A stretch of DNA of 64,000 nt, from positions 124,001 to 188,000 of the forward strand of contig CAWDMN010000033.1 in NCBI GenBank assembly GCA_963803155.1, given 5' to 3'. Both the position numbers and the translations under genes were made by a program. Below the pieces are notes generated by a model. The model worked only from the letters and a program-made list of their open reading frames with translations, was not told the origin of the DNA and did no database searches. The DNA comes from CAWDMN01 sp963803155. GTDB lineage: Bacteria > Acidobacteriota > Terriglobia > Versatilivoradales > Versatilivoraceae. Position 1 is the first letter of the stretch. Every line of letters starts with the position of its first letter. Positions 1-8,516 of the stretch are shown in pieces.

Positions 1-2
1 AT

Positions 3-218
3 GCGGCCATCTATCTGGAAGGCTCCGATATCATGGAATGTTGTTCCACTTCGGGAATGCGAACGGATGAGGGGACTATCCAAGATGTTCACTATGACCG
101 ATGCATGCCAAGTCTGATCGCCTTTTCAAAAAGGGATGATGCTGAATCCATTCGCCAAAAGCACGGAGGCCGGATCATTACCTTTGATGAGGCAAAGCAG
201 AGCGTTGCCAAAGAATAA
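3..218 (+). CDS. NosL-like protein, C-terminal part (5' end outside window)
   Basis: An open frame enters from the left edge (first full codon at 3) and ends at 218. The visible 71 residues carry a NosL-type tail: a PSLIAF segment, then a run ending KHGGRIITFDEA. NosL proteins are copper-binding accessory factors, classically for nitrous-oxide reductase, and many distant homologues occur outside nos clusters. No nos gene is visible here, so a role in nitrous-oxide reduction cannot be claimed. Two Cys (ECC) and one further Cys (RCM) are present, but the usual N-terminal lipoprotein/metal region lies outside the window. The in-frame Met at 33 is internal. Confidence 0.6.
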   Translation, partial: AAIYLEGSDIMECCSTSGMRTDEGTIQDVHYDRCMPSLIAFSKRDDAESIRQKHGGRIITFDEAKQSVAKE

Positions 219-352
219 AGTGGAGGCGAAGGAAAGCCGGAATCTTCTGGCGGGAGCTGGCAATCAGCTCAATGCTTGAAAAATAGGCACGCATCAGGTT
301 GCCTAAGGTGCGGCATGCGTTTTAAAGAGTTCTGCACAATGAGCGAGGTCTT

Positions 353-1060
353 ATGAAAAAGCATTGGTTCTATTTGATATTGGCAATGATGACGATCTTC
401 ATTTCCTTAGCGCAGGCGGAGGAAATCCGTTTCCCAGTTGAGCATAAACATGCCCTGCGGAGTTGCAAGGGAGAATTGGTTTTCAAAGAGGACATGGTTG
501 AATATGCCACGCCACATAAGGATCATGCACGCATTTGGAAATACCAGGACATCCAACAACTTGGGCTGCTTGGCCCCAAGGATATAACTGTCCTGACCTA
601 CGAAGATCAAAAAATCAAGTTCGGAAAAGACCGGGGATTTCATTTCAAAGTCACCGCGGGAGAAATCACCCCATCATTATGGGCATATCTTGAAACCAAA
701 GTCACCAAGCCCTTGGTCTCGGCGGTACTCCCGGCACAAATCACTCCCCGATTTCAGATTTCCGTCAAACACCTACGCGGCTGGGGCGGAAATCAAGGAG
801 TCTTGGAGATCTCCGATCAGCACGTCATTTACCGAACGGATGCGAAAAATGATTCCCGCGTCTGGCGCTATGAGAATATCAGCTCCCTGGGCAGCACCGG
901 TCCTTTTCAATTGCGGCTAACCACCATGGAGCGAGTCAATGGGGAATATGGTGGAGAGAAGAATTTCGTTTTCGACTTAAAAGAGCGCCTCAATGAGGAG
1001 GCCTATGATTTTGTTTGGTGGAAGCTGAATGGTCCAAGGATTTCGACCACTCTGAAGTAG
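353..1060 (+). CDS. Secreted protein of unknown function
   Basis: 235 residues. The start at 353 follows a GAGCGAGG-like ribosome site and begins a classical signal peptide: MKK, a hydrophobic core, then cleavage near AQAEE (about residue 22). The mature part seems to hold two related halves. Each has a short strand pattern followed by 'HARIWKYQDIQQLGLLGP' (about residues 58-75) or 'DSRVWRYENISSLGSTGP' (about residues 165-182), which suggests an internal duplication of an about 100-residue beta-rich domain, perhaps PH-like. I do not recognise the family. It faces the two-component system convergently, with a heptamer-repeat spacer between them. Confidence 0.7.
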   Translation: MKKHWFYLILAMMTIFISLAQAEEIRFPVEHKHALRSCKGELVFKEDMVEYATPHKDHARIWKYQDIQQLGLLGPKDITVLTYEDQKIKFGKDRGFHFKVTAGEITPSLWAYLETKVTKPLVSAVLPAQITPRFQISVKHLRGWGGNQGVLEISDQHVIYRTDAKNDSRVWRYENISSLGSTGPFQLRLTTMERVNGEYGGEKNFVFDLKERLNEEAYDFVWWKLNGPRISTTLK

Positions 1061-1067
1061 TACCTGT

Positions 1068-1270
1068 GGCAAACGGCAGACGGCAGACGGCAGACGGCAG
1101 ACGTGAGAGGGCGGACATGAGACGGCAGTAGTCAGAAGAGAGGTGATTTGTATTCTTCCTGTGTCGAATTCTATTTGCAGTTTTCCATTTCCCGTCTGCC
1201 GTCTGCCGTCTGCCGTTTGCCGTCTCATGTTTCACGTCTCACTTTTACCGTCTGCCGTTTGCCGTATCCC
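1068..1270. repeat. Inverted pair of heptamer (GGCARAC)n arrays
   Basis: Positions 1068-1103 hold five tandem 7-bp units (GGCAAAC then GGCAGAC x4). Positions 1194-1221 hold four units in the opposite orientation (GTCTGCC x3, GTTTGCC), and more degenerate units run 1250-1270. The two arrays can pair as a roughly 28-bp stem with a loop of about 90 nt. They fill the space between two convergent genes. The right array runs into the 3' end of the NtrC-type gene and encodes its tail. A longer array of the same heptamer lies at 43379-43476. Confidence 0.85.
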
Positions 1271-2620
1271 GTGTTTTTCCATGCGATACAGAAAAGTCTT
1301 GCGGCTTAGATCGAGCAAAGCGGCGGCGTGAGTCTGATTCCACTCACTTTTCTTCAACGCCCACAAAATCAGTTCTTTTTCGATTCTCTCCAGGCTGACG
1401 CCACCCGGGAGCAGCTCAATCGACTCCGTTTCGTGAAGCGGCTTTTCGTGCCGCAAAAATTCGGGGAGGTCGGCGGCGCCGATTTCGGGGCCTCGCGCCA
1501 GGACCACCATTCGCTCCACCACATTTTCCAATTCGCGGATATTGCCCGGCCAGCGGTAGTGACTGAAATAGGGAAGAAGAAATTGCGGGAGAATCAAATC
1601 GTCACGATGATGCTTCTTCTTATTCTCAATGAAGAAATGCTGAACCAGTGCCGAAATATCATCCGTCCGATCTCTCAGCGCCGGTAATTCCAGAGGAATG
1701 ACGGCCAAGCGGTAATACAGGTCTTCGCGAAAGGCGCCATCTTCCACCATAGCCAGCAAATTGCGATGCGTAGCCGCCAGGATGCGCACATCGACTTTTT
1801 CGGTTTGTGTTGAACCGATTTTTTCGATTTCTCCTTGTTGAATCAACCGCAGAAGCTTGACCTGCAAATCGAGGGGGAGTTCCCCAATTTCATCCAGAAA
1901 AAGCGTCCCGCCATGGGCCATTTCCACTTTCCCTTTTTTGTGTGCCAGTGCGCCAGTGAAAGCGCCCTTCACATGGCCAAAAAGCTCGGATTCGATCAAG
2001 TCCCTGGGAATGGCGCCACAATTTATGGTGACAAACGGTTTGTCTTTGCGGGCACTGTTAAAATGAATCGCCTTGGCAACCAGTTCTTTGCCGGTCCCTG
2101 TTTCTCCGTGAATGATAACCGTGGCCGTGGATTGGGCCGCGCGGGAAGCCAGGTCCAGCACATAGATAAGAGATCCGGCATTGCCAATGATGTTTTCGAA
2201 TCCGAATTTCTCGTCAAGACTTCCTCGCAAAGACCGGACTTCTTCCAGCAAATACTGATGCGCCAGAGCGCGATGGCAGATGAGCAGCAACTCTTCATGG
2301 TTTACGGGCTTGGTGATGTAGTCATAGGCTCCTGCTTTCATGGCTTCCACGGCCGATTCGATGGTGCCAAAAGCAGTCATAATAATAATGGCAATCTCGG
2401 AGTAGTCGGCCCGGATCGCTTTCAAGAGTTCCAATCCTGAAATGCTGGGCATGTTGAGGTCCGTGATGACCAGATCGACGGGAGCTTTTTCCAGAAAAGC
2501 CAACGCCTGTTTTCCTCCTTCGGCCGTTCCAACCTGGTGCCCCGCTTGTTGTAGTTGAAATTGAGTGACCCGCCGAAGACTGTCATCATCATCCACAACT
2601 AATATGCGGCCACTGCTCAT
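1232..2620 (-). CDS. NtrC-family sigma-54-dependent response regulator
   Basis: 462 residues with the classic three domains. The receiver domain has the acidic DDDD cluster at 10-13 and phosphoacceptor Asp54 (VITDLNMP). The AAA+ domain has Walker A GETGTGKE at 172-179, the sigma-54-contacting GAFTGA loop and Walker B FLDEIGEL. The C-terminal Fis-type helix-turn-helix ends at LSRKTFLYRMEKHGI. It should activate sigma-54 promoters when phosphorylated by the kinase encoded immediately upstream, whose stop codon it overlaps by 4 bp. Oddity: the last residues (RQTADGKSET) follow the usual family end and are encoded by the heptamer repeat, so the tail appears to be repeat-derived. Target promoters were not identified in the window. 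Confidence 0.95.
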   Translation of the reverse strand: MSSGRILVVDDDDSLRRVTQFQLQQAGHQVGTAEGGKQALAFLEKAPVDLVITDLNMPSISGLELLKAIRADYSEIAIIIMTAFGTIESAVEAMKAGAYDYITKPVNHEELLLICHRALAHQYLLEEVRSLRGSLDEKFGFENIIGNAGSLIYVLDLASRAAQSTATVIIHGETGTGKELVAKAIHFNSARKDKPFVTINCGAIPRDLIESELFGHVKGAFTGALAHKKGKVEMAHGGTLFLDEIGELPLDLQVKLLRLIQQGEIEKIGSTQTEKVDVRILAATHRNLLAMVEDGAFREDLYYRLAVIPLELPALRDRTDDISALVQHFFIENKKKHHRDDLILPQFLLPYFSHYRWPGNIRELENVVERMVVLARGPEIGAADLPEFLRHEKPLHETESIELLPGGVSLERIEKELILWALKKSEWNQTHAAALLDLSRKTFLYRMEKHGIRQTADGKSET

Positions 2621-3714
2621 GAATTCAACTCCATTTGACCGGGAAGGATGATTGAAAAAGTCATGCCCCTATCCCGGTTTTTCGTAGGTGTTAAAGTCCC
2701 ACCCCATTGATTGACAATCTGAAAGGCCACCGCTAATCCTAAACCCGTCCCCGTTTCTTTCGTAGTAAAAAAAGGATCAAAAACTCTGTCCATGTCTTCG
2801 GCCTTGATCCCGCAGCCCTGATCGACAACTTGAATCGAAAGGTTCTTGCCCCGGGGCTTGGCTTCGAGAATTATTTCGCCGCCATCGGGCATGGCCTGGA
2901 TTGCATTCAAGACCAGGTTCAATATGACCTGCTTCAGCTGTTCACTATCGCAATCCCAGCTAATCCCCTCGGCAGGGAACTTTTTGTGTATCGCAATTTT
3001 GTTTTTAGTGGCTGTATGCGAAGTCAAGGCAATCACCGAATCGATTAATCTGCCAACATTTAGTTTTTCGCTTTTGGGCAGTCGCGGCCGGGCAAAATCC
3101 AACAAATTGCCGAGAAGCCGGTTCAGCCGCTGGCATTCTTTCTTGATGATGGAAAAGAACTCCATGCGCTGTTCTTCGTTGACTTTCCCCTGCTCTAGTA
3201 TGGCCGCTGCCCCTTCAATGCTTGCCAGCGGATTCCGGATCTCATGCGCCAGTCCCGCGGACAGATGTCCGATAGCCGCCAGCCGGTCAGAACGCTTCAA
3301 GTGCTCGAAGCTTTCTTGTAATTCTCCGTAGACTTTGGATAGCTGAGTGGCCGTCTTTTCAAGTTCATTTTTCTGCTTGCGTTCCCGGTCGGCCAAAAAT
3401 CCGGTGATCAGCCCCACTAGAAAAAAAACGACGATCTCAGCATACTGGTTAAAAACATATCCGGGGAATTCCCTCCAGGCCATGATGATATGGGGGATAT
3501 AGCAGATGGCGGTGAAGAAGGCGGCCAAAAATCCTCCTAGCCATCCAAACGAAATCGCGGCAAAAATGATTGGAATATAATATAGGCGCTGAAATATGTT
3601 GTGCCACAAGATCATATTGCTGGGAATAAAATAATGAGCCAGGGTTGTTCCCATTATTCCCGCGATAATAAAAATAATGGAAAGCGTTTCTCTTTGTTTG
3701 TCGGAAAACCGCAT
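2617..3714 (-). CDS. Membrane sensor histidine kinase (NtrB/ZraS-like)
   Basis: 365 residues from the Met at 3714. That start is preferred over the in-frame Met at 3729 because GAGG sits four bases before it. The N-terminus has about four hydrophobic segments and no large periplasmic domain, so the signal may be sensed in or at the membrane. After a coiled coil come the H box (AHEIRNP, His137 in this numbering), N box (NLVLNAIQAM), G1 (VDQGCGI), F (FDPFFTT) and G2 (GTGLGLA). It overlaps the sigma-54 regulator by ATGA, so the pair is cotranscribed and almost certainly cognate. The stimulus is unknown. Confidence 0.93.
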   Translation of the reverse strand: MRFSDKQRETLSIIFIIAGIMGTTLAHYFIPSNMILWHNIFQRLYYIPIIFAAISFGWLGGFLAAFFTAICYIPHIIMAWREFPGYVFNQYAEIVVFFLVGLITGFLADRERKQKNELEKTATQLSKVYGELQESFEHLKRSDRLAAIGHLSAGLAHEIRNPLASIEGAAAILEQGKVNEEQRMEFFSIIKKECQRLNRLLGNLLDFARPRLPKSEKLNVGRLIDSVIALTSHTATKNKIAIHKKFPAEGISWDCDSEQLKQVILNLVLNAIQAMPDGGEIILEAKPRGKNLSIQVVDQGCGIKAEDMDRVFDPFFTTKETGTGLGLAVAFQIVNQWGGTLTPTKNRDRGMTFSIILPGQMELNS

Positions 3715-3731
3715 AACACCTCTACCCATCG

Positions 3732-3743
3732 CCTATATATAGG
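3732..3743 (-). promoter_or_regulatory. Palindrome CCTATATATAGG in the kinase upstream region
   Basis: A perfect 12-bp palindrome lies 18 bp upstream of the preferred kinase start. It contains TATATA on both strands and could serve as a -10 element or an operator. No convincing -35 was found, so this is only a site candidate. Confidence 0.3.
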
Positions 3744-4049
3744 TAGCATTAACTGAGATGGGTCAAACTCGGATCCATTATAATAGTCGTCTCACCTTCC
3801 ATCCTAATGAAAACAAGTCCTCACAGCCGCCTTTTGCCTTTGGACAGGGAGCCGCCGTGACGATGGTTGCCTATCATTTAACGTTTTCGGCCTATCAATC
3901 GATCAAACCAAGAAAATCTAGTCAGCTCTTTTTGGTTTGAAGAATGGCATGGCATAATTTCTTCCGTTGAAAGTTTCTGCATTTGTCAGTCATGGATTAT
4001 AATGTCGTAGCCCAAGGCATCATGAGATGGTGCCCATTGAGGAGTCTGA
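3744..4049. other. Divergent intergenic region, kinase operon / rpiB
   Basis: About 300 bp between divergent genes, expected to hold promoters for both. A GAGGAG ribosome site at about 4039 serves rpiB. A short frame at 3758-3940 lacks a ribosome site and coding character and was not called. Nothing else recognised. Confidence 0.5.
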
Positions 4050-4487
4050 ATGAAATTAGCCATAGGATCCGATCACGCCGGTTTTATACTCAAGGAGAAA
4101 ATAAAAGCGCAGCTTCTGTCGGATGGGCACGAACTTGTTGATCTTGGCTGCCATTCGACCGATTCCGCTGACTACCCCGATTATGGGTATGCGGTCTCTC
4201 ATGCAGTGGCTCGCGGAGAATGCGAGAAAGGCATTCTGGTCTGTTCCACCGGCATTGGCATGTCGATGGCCGCCAACAAGGTGGCTGGCATTCGCGCAGC
4301 TTTGTGCCACGATCTTTTCACGGCGGAAATGAGCCGGAAGCATAACGACGCCAATGTGCTGGCTCTTGGCGCCAAATGCGTTGGCGAAAAGCTCGGAGTT
4401 GAAATTGCCGAGACTTGGCTGGCCACTCCATTTGAAGGCGGCCGGCATCAACGGCGAGTGGACAAGATCATGGCGGGAGAGTGCTGA
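4050..4487 (+). CDS. rpiB: Ribose-5-phosphate isomerase B
   Basis: 145 residues, normal length for the RpiB/LacAB family. It interconverts ribose-5-phosphate and ribulose-5-phosphate in the pentose-phosphate pathway. The N-terminus has the SDHAGF motif (Asp8-His9), the active-site loop CSTGIGMS has Cys65 and Thr67, and the RKHNDANVLALG segment (His98, Asn99) closes the site. The ATG follows GAGGAG. glyA lies 136 bp downstream in the same direction, a pairing common in bacteria, so the two may be cotranscribed. Confidence 0.96.
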   Translation: MKLAIGSDHAGFILKEKIKAQLLSDGHELVDLGCHSTDSADYPDYGYAVSHAVARGECEKGILVCSTGIGMSMAANKVAGIRAALCHDLFTAEMSRKHNDANVLALGAKCVGEKLGVEIAETWLATPFEGGRHQRRVDKIMAGEC

Positions 4488-4623
4488 TCCTCTCCGCGAG
4501 TGCACCCACTTTGTCCAGTTGGTTGGTTTGTCATGTCGCCGGAGCGGAGGCTTATTTCCTTCATTGCGGGAATTTTCAAGGGATTGCTGTTCGATGATCT
4601 AATTCATAAAAAGGAATTCTGAT

Positions 4624-5892
4624 ATGCCCATCACTTCGTTTACTTCCAGAACACTTCGCGAAATTGATCCGGCGATTGTGGCCGCCATCAACAATGAAAC
4701 CCATCGCCAGGCTTCCGGTCTGGAGCTGATCGCTTCCGAAAACTTCGTCAGCGAAGCCGTATTGGAAGCCATGGGAAGTGTGTTCACCAACAAGTATGCC
4801 GAAGGTTATCCGGCCAAACGGTATTACGGCGGTTGTGAATTTACTGACGTTGTCGAAACGCTGGCCATCGAACGCGCCCGGCAAATTTTTGGCGCGGACC
4901 ATGTCAATGTCCAGCCCCATTCGGGAACCCAAGCCAATGTGGCGGTTTACATGACCGTGCTGATTCCCGGCGACACGATTTTGGGCATGAATCTTTCTCA
5001 TGGGGGCCACTTAACCCACGGACATCCTTTGAACTTTTCCGGAAAGATGTACAAAGTTATTCCTTATGGCGTCCGGAAAGAAGATGAAACCATTGACTAT
5101 GAAGAGATCGAACGGTTAGCCTTGGAGAATAAGCCCAAACTGATTGTCGTGGGAGCTAGCGCCTACCCGCGGGTAATCGATTTTGAACGAATTGGCGCCA
5201 TCGCCAAAAAAGCCGGAACCCTGGTGATGGCCGACATCGCCCACGTTGCGGGCCTGGTAGCCGTGGGCGAACATCCAAGTCCCGTTCCCCACTGCGACTT
5301 CGTGACCACGACCACGCATAAAACTCTTCGCGGGCCGCGAGGCGGCTTGGTCATGTGCAAGGCTCCATTCGCCAAAGATCTCGACAGGGCGGTGTTTCCG
5401 GGCACGCAGGGGGGGCCGTTGGTTCATATTATTGCCGCCAAGGCGGTCTGTTTCCAGGAAGCGCTCCAACCGGAATTCAAAACCTACATTCAGCAGGTCA
5501 AGAAAAATGCCCAGGTGCTGGCGAAAACTATTCAGGATCGTGGCTACCGCATCGTCTCCGGAGGAACGGACAACCATCTGATGCTCGTGGATGTCTTTTC
5601 CAAAAAAGTCACCGGCAAGCAAGCTCAGGCTGCTCTGGAAAATGCCGGCATTACGGTGAATAAAAATACCATTCCTTTCGACACCAATTCCCCCATGGTC
5701 ACTAGCGGTATCCGGATTGGCACTCCCGCAGTCACTACGCGCGGAATGGGCGAAGCGGAAATGCAGCTGGTTGGCGAGCTGATCTGCGACGTTCTGGCAC
5801 AAATCGACAATCCGGAGATTCAAGCCCAGGTGAAAGCGAAGGTGCAAGAATTGTGTAGCCAGTTTCCGCTGTATGCTTCGCGACTAAATTAG
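4624..5892 (+). CDS. glyA: Serine hydroxymethyltransferase
   Basis: 422 residues, full length for bacterial GlyA. A PLP enzyme that converts serine plus tetrahydrofolate to glycine plus methylene-tetrahydrofolate. The PLP-binding Lys233 is in TTTTHKTLRGPRGG; other signatures are ELIASENFVS, YPAKRYYGG and QPHSGTQAN. The ATG follows AAAGGAA. Its product methylene-THF is the cofactor a thymidylate synthase would use, and a ThyA-superfamily gene lies 245 bp downstream. That functional link is inference. Confidence 0.97.
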   Translation: MPITSFTSRTLREIDPAIVAAINNETHRQASGLELIASENFVSEAVLEAMGSVFTNKYAEGYPAKRYYGGCEFTDVVETLAIERARQIFGADHVNVQPHSGTQANVAVYMTVLIPGDTILGMNLSHGGHLTHGHPLNFSGKMYKVIPYGVRKEDETIDYEEIERLALENKPKLIVVGASAYPRVIDFERIGAIAKKAGTLVMADIAHVAGLVAVGEHPSPVPHCDFVTTTTHKTLRGPRGGLVMCKAPFAKDLDRAVFPGTQGGPLVHIIAAKAVCFQEALQPEFKTYIQQVKKNAQVLAKTIQDRGYRIVSGGTDNHLMLVDVFSKKVTGKQAQAALENAGITVNKNTIPFDTNSPMVTSGIRIGTPAVTTRGMGEAEMQLVGELICDVLAQIDNPEIQAQVKAKVQELCSQFPLYASRLN

Positions 5893-6136
5893 AATATGGT
5901 CACTACTCAGTTTTCCGCTGGTAAGAGATCAAATCAAAAGGCACAAAGCCAGAGAGAGTATAGAGAGTAGCCGCTTGTGAATCGCGGATCAATGCAGGTG
6001 AGGCTGAGCTGATCGCTCGTTGGCACTTCGCGCTTTTGGCATGGAAACACGAAACAACCAGACCAAGCGAAAAAGCTCAAAGTGTCCGCGTGTGATCAGT
6101 CAGGGTGGCACTACAAGACTCTGCTAAGGAGATTCT

Positions 6137-6982
6137 ATGAAGGGTATTCCGGTACTGCATGTGGAAGGGGACTCCATTGCTCGGGCCTGGGAAAATTCAT
6201 TGATTGAACTGCATCAAAAAGGATGCAATTTGCATACCCAATATGACAAGGCCGGGGACCCTCCCAGCAAAGACGCCACCATGATCATCATGATCTCGGA
6301 TCCTTTAAACGAACCAATGATTCATCGGGATTTTCCAGGCGGTTTCGAAGATTTGCAAGAATACACCATGGAGGTTTGCGAAGGGATCAAGGATCATCTT
6401 GTCCGCAAGGCAGACGACGCGGAGGACACGCGTTGGGAATACACCTATCACCAGCGCCTCTTTGGCTATGAAGTACCCTCGCTGGCGCCTTTCGACCAGA
6501 TTGAGATGCTTTGCCGGAAACTGGCCGAGACTTCTTACACACGCCGGGCGCAGGCCACGACCTGGAAAGTCTGGGAAGATAATAGTTGTTACGATCCCGC
6601 CTGTTTGCAGAGTATCTGGTGCCGGATCACCGAAGAGGCCGGTGAACGGATCTTGAGCATGAATGTGCGCTTCCGCTCCAACGATGCCTACAAAGCGGCG
6701 TTCATGAATATTTTTGCGCTGGTCCAATTACAGCAGCGGATTGCGGCCCGCATTGCCGAACTCTCCGGCCTGCCGGTTCGGTTGGGACGTTATTGCCACA
6801 TGGCGGACAGCTATCACATCTATGGCTCTTATTTTCGCGAGTTCGAGGGAAGATTCCTGGGCGCCCTGGATAAACGAACCTTTGAGCAGCGCACGCTCCG
6901 CTATGAAGATGTGCGGGATATGATGGAGGAGGCCCGCCCGGCAATTCTGGAAAAAGCCCGGAAGATGGGAACTCAAGAATGA
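6137..6982 (+). CDS. Thymidylate synthase-superfamily protein, archaeal-like type
   Basis: 281 residues. The C-terminal half keeps the ThyA-fold landmarks: nucleophile-like Cys156 in DPACLQSIWCR, the phosphate-binding RFRSND (Arg180, Ser181, Asp183), Asn191 in AAFMNIFAL, and ADSYHIYGSYF in place of the usual GDxHIYxNH. The N-terminal half (HTQYDKAGDPPSKDATM, IHRDFPGG, YTYHQRLF) resembles the divergent thymidylate synthases known from archaea rather than E. coli ThyA. It probably methylates dUMP or hydroxymethylates a pyrimidine nucleotide; the exact substrate cannot be read from sequence. It starts after CTAAGGAG and overlaps the next gene by 4 bp (ATGA). Confidence 0.8.
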   Translation: MKGIPVLHVEGDSIARAWENSLIELHQKGCNLHTQYDKAGDPPSKDATMIIMISDPLNEPMIHRDFPGGFEDLQEYTMEVCEGIKDHLVRKADDAEDTRWEYTYHQRLFGYEVPSLAPFDQIEMLCRKLAETSYTRRAQATTWKVWEDNSCYDPACLQSIWCRITEEAGERILSMNVRFRSNDAYKAAFMNIFALVQLQQRIAARIAELSGLPVRLGRYCHMADSYHIYGSYFREFEGRFLGALDKRTFEQRTLRYEDVRDMMEEARPAILEKARKMGTQE

Positions 6983-7335
6983 GGGAGATTGTGCTTCCCG
7001 AAAGTGATGAAAAACTCCTAGACGAATGCGACCAGCAGAGCTTCCGTTCCAGCGGCAAGGGGGGGCAACATGTCAACACCACCAACAGCGCCATTCGACT
7101 GATTCACCGTCCCACCGGGATCCGCGTCAGTTGCCAGCAAGAACGAAGCCAGCATCTGAATCGGGCCATCTGCCTATGCCGGTTGCGGGAAAAGGCAGCC
7201 AAGCTGAATTTTTGCCAAGCACCCCGGATTCCCACTAAAAAAGGGGCGGCTGCTTTCGCCAGAGCACGGCAGGAAAAAAAACAACATTCTCAAAAAAAGC
7301 GGATGAGAGTCAAACCGTCCCCCGCGAGCGAGTGA
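6979..7335 (+). CDS. Small release-factor-like protein (RF-1 domain, GGQ)
   Basis: 118 residues consisting almost only of a class I release-factor catalytic domain. It has SSGKGGQHVNTTNSA with the GGQ motif that triggers peptidyl-tRNA hydrolysis, and the basic tail (KKGAAAFARARQEKKQHSQ, KKRMRVK) seen in ribosome-rescue factors such as ArfB/ICT1. It lacks the codon-recognition domains, so a rescue role on stalled ribosomes is likely. It overlaps the ThyA-like gene by ATGA, an unexplained translational coupling. Confidence 0.88.
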   Translation: MREIVLPESDEKLLDECDQQSFRSSGKGGQHVNTTNSAIRLIHRPTGIRVSCQQERSQHLNRAICLCRLREKAAKLNFCQAPRIPTKKGAAAFARARQEKKQHSQKKRMRVKPSPASE

Positions 7336-7397
7336 TCGAATTCCCGGCCAGGCTGTGATATCCTTATGGCCCGAAATTTGACGAAGGAGCCATTCAT

Positions 7398-7534
7398 GCC
7401 AGCGTGGCTGGCTCAACAAGAGGATGAGGATGGGATGATGGAGGCGGCCTGCCCTCAGGCCGTCTCAGCAAGCTTAGAGAACTCAGGCGGGATAGAGGCA
7501 CCCCGCCTTCATCCACGCTATTTTTTTAGGAGGA
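7398..7534 (+). repeat. Modular intergenic element, copy 1 (upstream of SEC-C gene)
   Basis: Positions 7398-7421 match 12609-12632 at 23 of 24 bases (GCCAGCGTGGYTGGCTCAAC...). A small palindrome (GGCCTG-N4-CAGGCC), a second GC-rich inverted repeat and a run of seven T then lead straight into AGGAGG, the ribosome site of the next gene. Related copies: 12609-12705 and 41359-41452. The end segment CCGCCTTCATCC also resembles CGCCTTCATCC near 45470. Confidence 0.6.
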
Positions 7535-7537
7535 ACC

Positions 7538-8056
7538 ATGGCGCTTTGTCCATGCGGAACCGGGAAAGAATATGAAGAGTGTTGTCTTCCGATCATAAAA
7601 GGGGAGGGGAAAGCCGCCACGGCTGAGGCTTTGATGCGCTCCCGCTATTCGGCCTATGCCAACGCGGAGGTGGAATTTTTGATCCATTCGGTCCACCCGC
7701 GCAAACGGCATTCCATGGAAGAAAAAAACATCCGCGATTGGTCGGAAAAATCCAAGTGGCATGGATTGGAGATCATCTCCACGGAAAAAGGCGGCCCGGA
7801 GGACAGCGAAGGAACCGTCGAATTCATTGCGCACTATTCACAAGGCGAAAATAAGGTGGATCACCACGAGACTGCCGCCTTTAAAAAGGAGGATGATACC
7901 TGGTTTTTCGTCGATGGAAAAATTGCCGGACGAGAACCGTTTGTCCGCCCCGAACCGAAAATCGGCCGCAATGATCCCTGCCCTTGCGGCAGCGGGAAAA
8001 AATATAAAAAGTGCTGCGCAAATTCGATGCGAACTGAAGCCAGCACAATTCAATAA
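7538..8056 (+). CDS. YchJ-like protein with two SEC-C motifs
   Basis: 172 residues. Both ends carry a SEC-C zinc-binding motif: CPCGTGKEYEECC at the N-terminus and DPCPCGSGKKYKKCC at the C-terminus. Between them is the YchJ central domain (MRSRYSAYANAEVEFL), an NTF2-like fold. SEC-C motifs bind zinc and often protein or nucleotide partners; the cellular role of YchJ proteins is unsettled. A strong AGGAGG precedes the ATG. A hairpin with a T-run 150 bp downstream may end the transcript. Confidence 0.9.
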   Translation: MALCPCGTGKEYEECCLPIIKGEGKAATAEALMRSRYSAYANAEVEFLIHSVHPRKRHSMEEKNIRDWSEKSKWHGLEIISTEKGGPEDSEGTVEFIAHYSQGENKVDHHETAAFKKEDDTWFFVDGKIAGREPFVRPEPKIGRNDPCPCGSGKKYKKCCANSMRTEASTIQ

Positions 8057-8194
8057 TACCCTGGCTGCCAGAACTCCTTATTGACGCGCCTCCGTACTTT
8101 GCCGCCCTTCCCAAGCGGACCCTCTGCCCTCCTCCTAGAAAATTTCTGCTGTGTGTTTGACTAAAACAGAGAAATTGAATTGATTGGCTGGGAT

Positions 8195-8290
8195 TGTAGC
8201 GCGGAGTCGCCTTACAGACTCCGCGGCTTTTTGCTAAGCTAAATGCCGCAGATCCGCCAGGGCAGATCTTCGTTGCGGGTCTGCGCTACA
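8195..8290 (+). repeat. Two-stem palindromic element (REP-like)
   Basis: The 96-bp unit is closed by TGTAGCGC / GCGCTACA and holds two inner stems: GCGGAGTC (8201-8208) with GACTCCGC (8217-8224), and CGCAGATCC (8247-8255) with GGGTCTGCG (8277-8285, one wobble). It would fold as a three-way junction. A related hairpin lies at 19368-19415. The remaining sequence of the 460-bp gap 8057-8516 shows nothing else. Confidence 0.6.
8201..8232 (+). terminator. Probable intrinsic terminator after SEC-C gene
   Basis: An 8-bp perfect GC-rich stem (GCGGAGTC / GACTCCGC, loop of 8) is followed by GGCTTTTT. It is the first stem of the larger palindromic element and lies 145 bp after the upstream stop codon. 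Confidence 0.5.
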
Positions 8291-8516
8291 GGCCAGTTCT
8301 TTGCTGCAAAGATCAAAGTTCGAAACTATGCGGTTGCAACAAGACCTGCCATTCTCATCCTCTTGCTGTGCCTGCGGTTTTGGCATGTGCGGTCCCTCTG
8401 AATTTTAACCGAGGCTGCGCTTGTGTTTGACAGCGGCCGGAATCCTCCGGTAAGCTCTTCTTGAAGGCAAAAAGGGCAATGTGCAACTTAGAGTCTTATT
8501 TTTCCCGGAGTGAAGA

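Noticed and set aside
4488..4623. Glycine or SAM riboswitch before glyA
   Set aside because: I looked for known conserved cores in the rpiB-glyA spacer and in the leaders of trpE, hisC and mqnE and found none; a covariance-model scan would be decisive.
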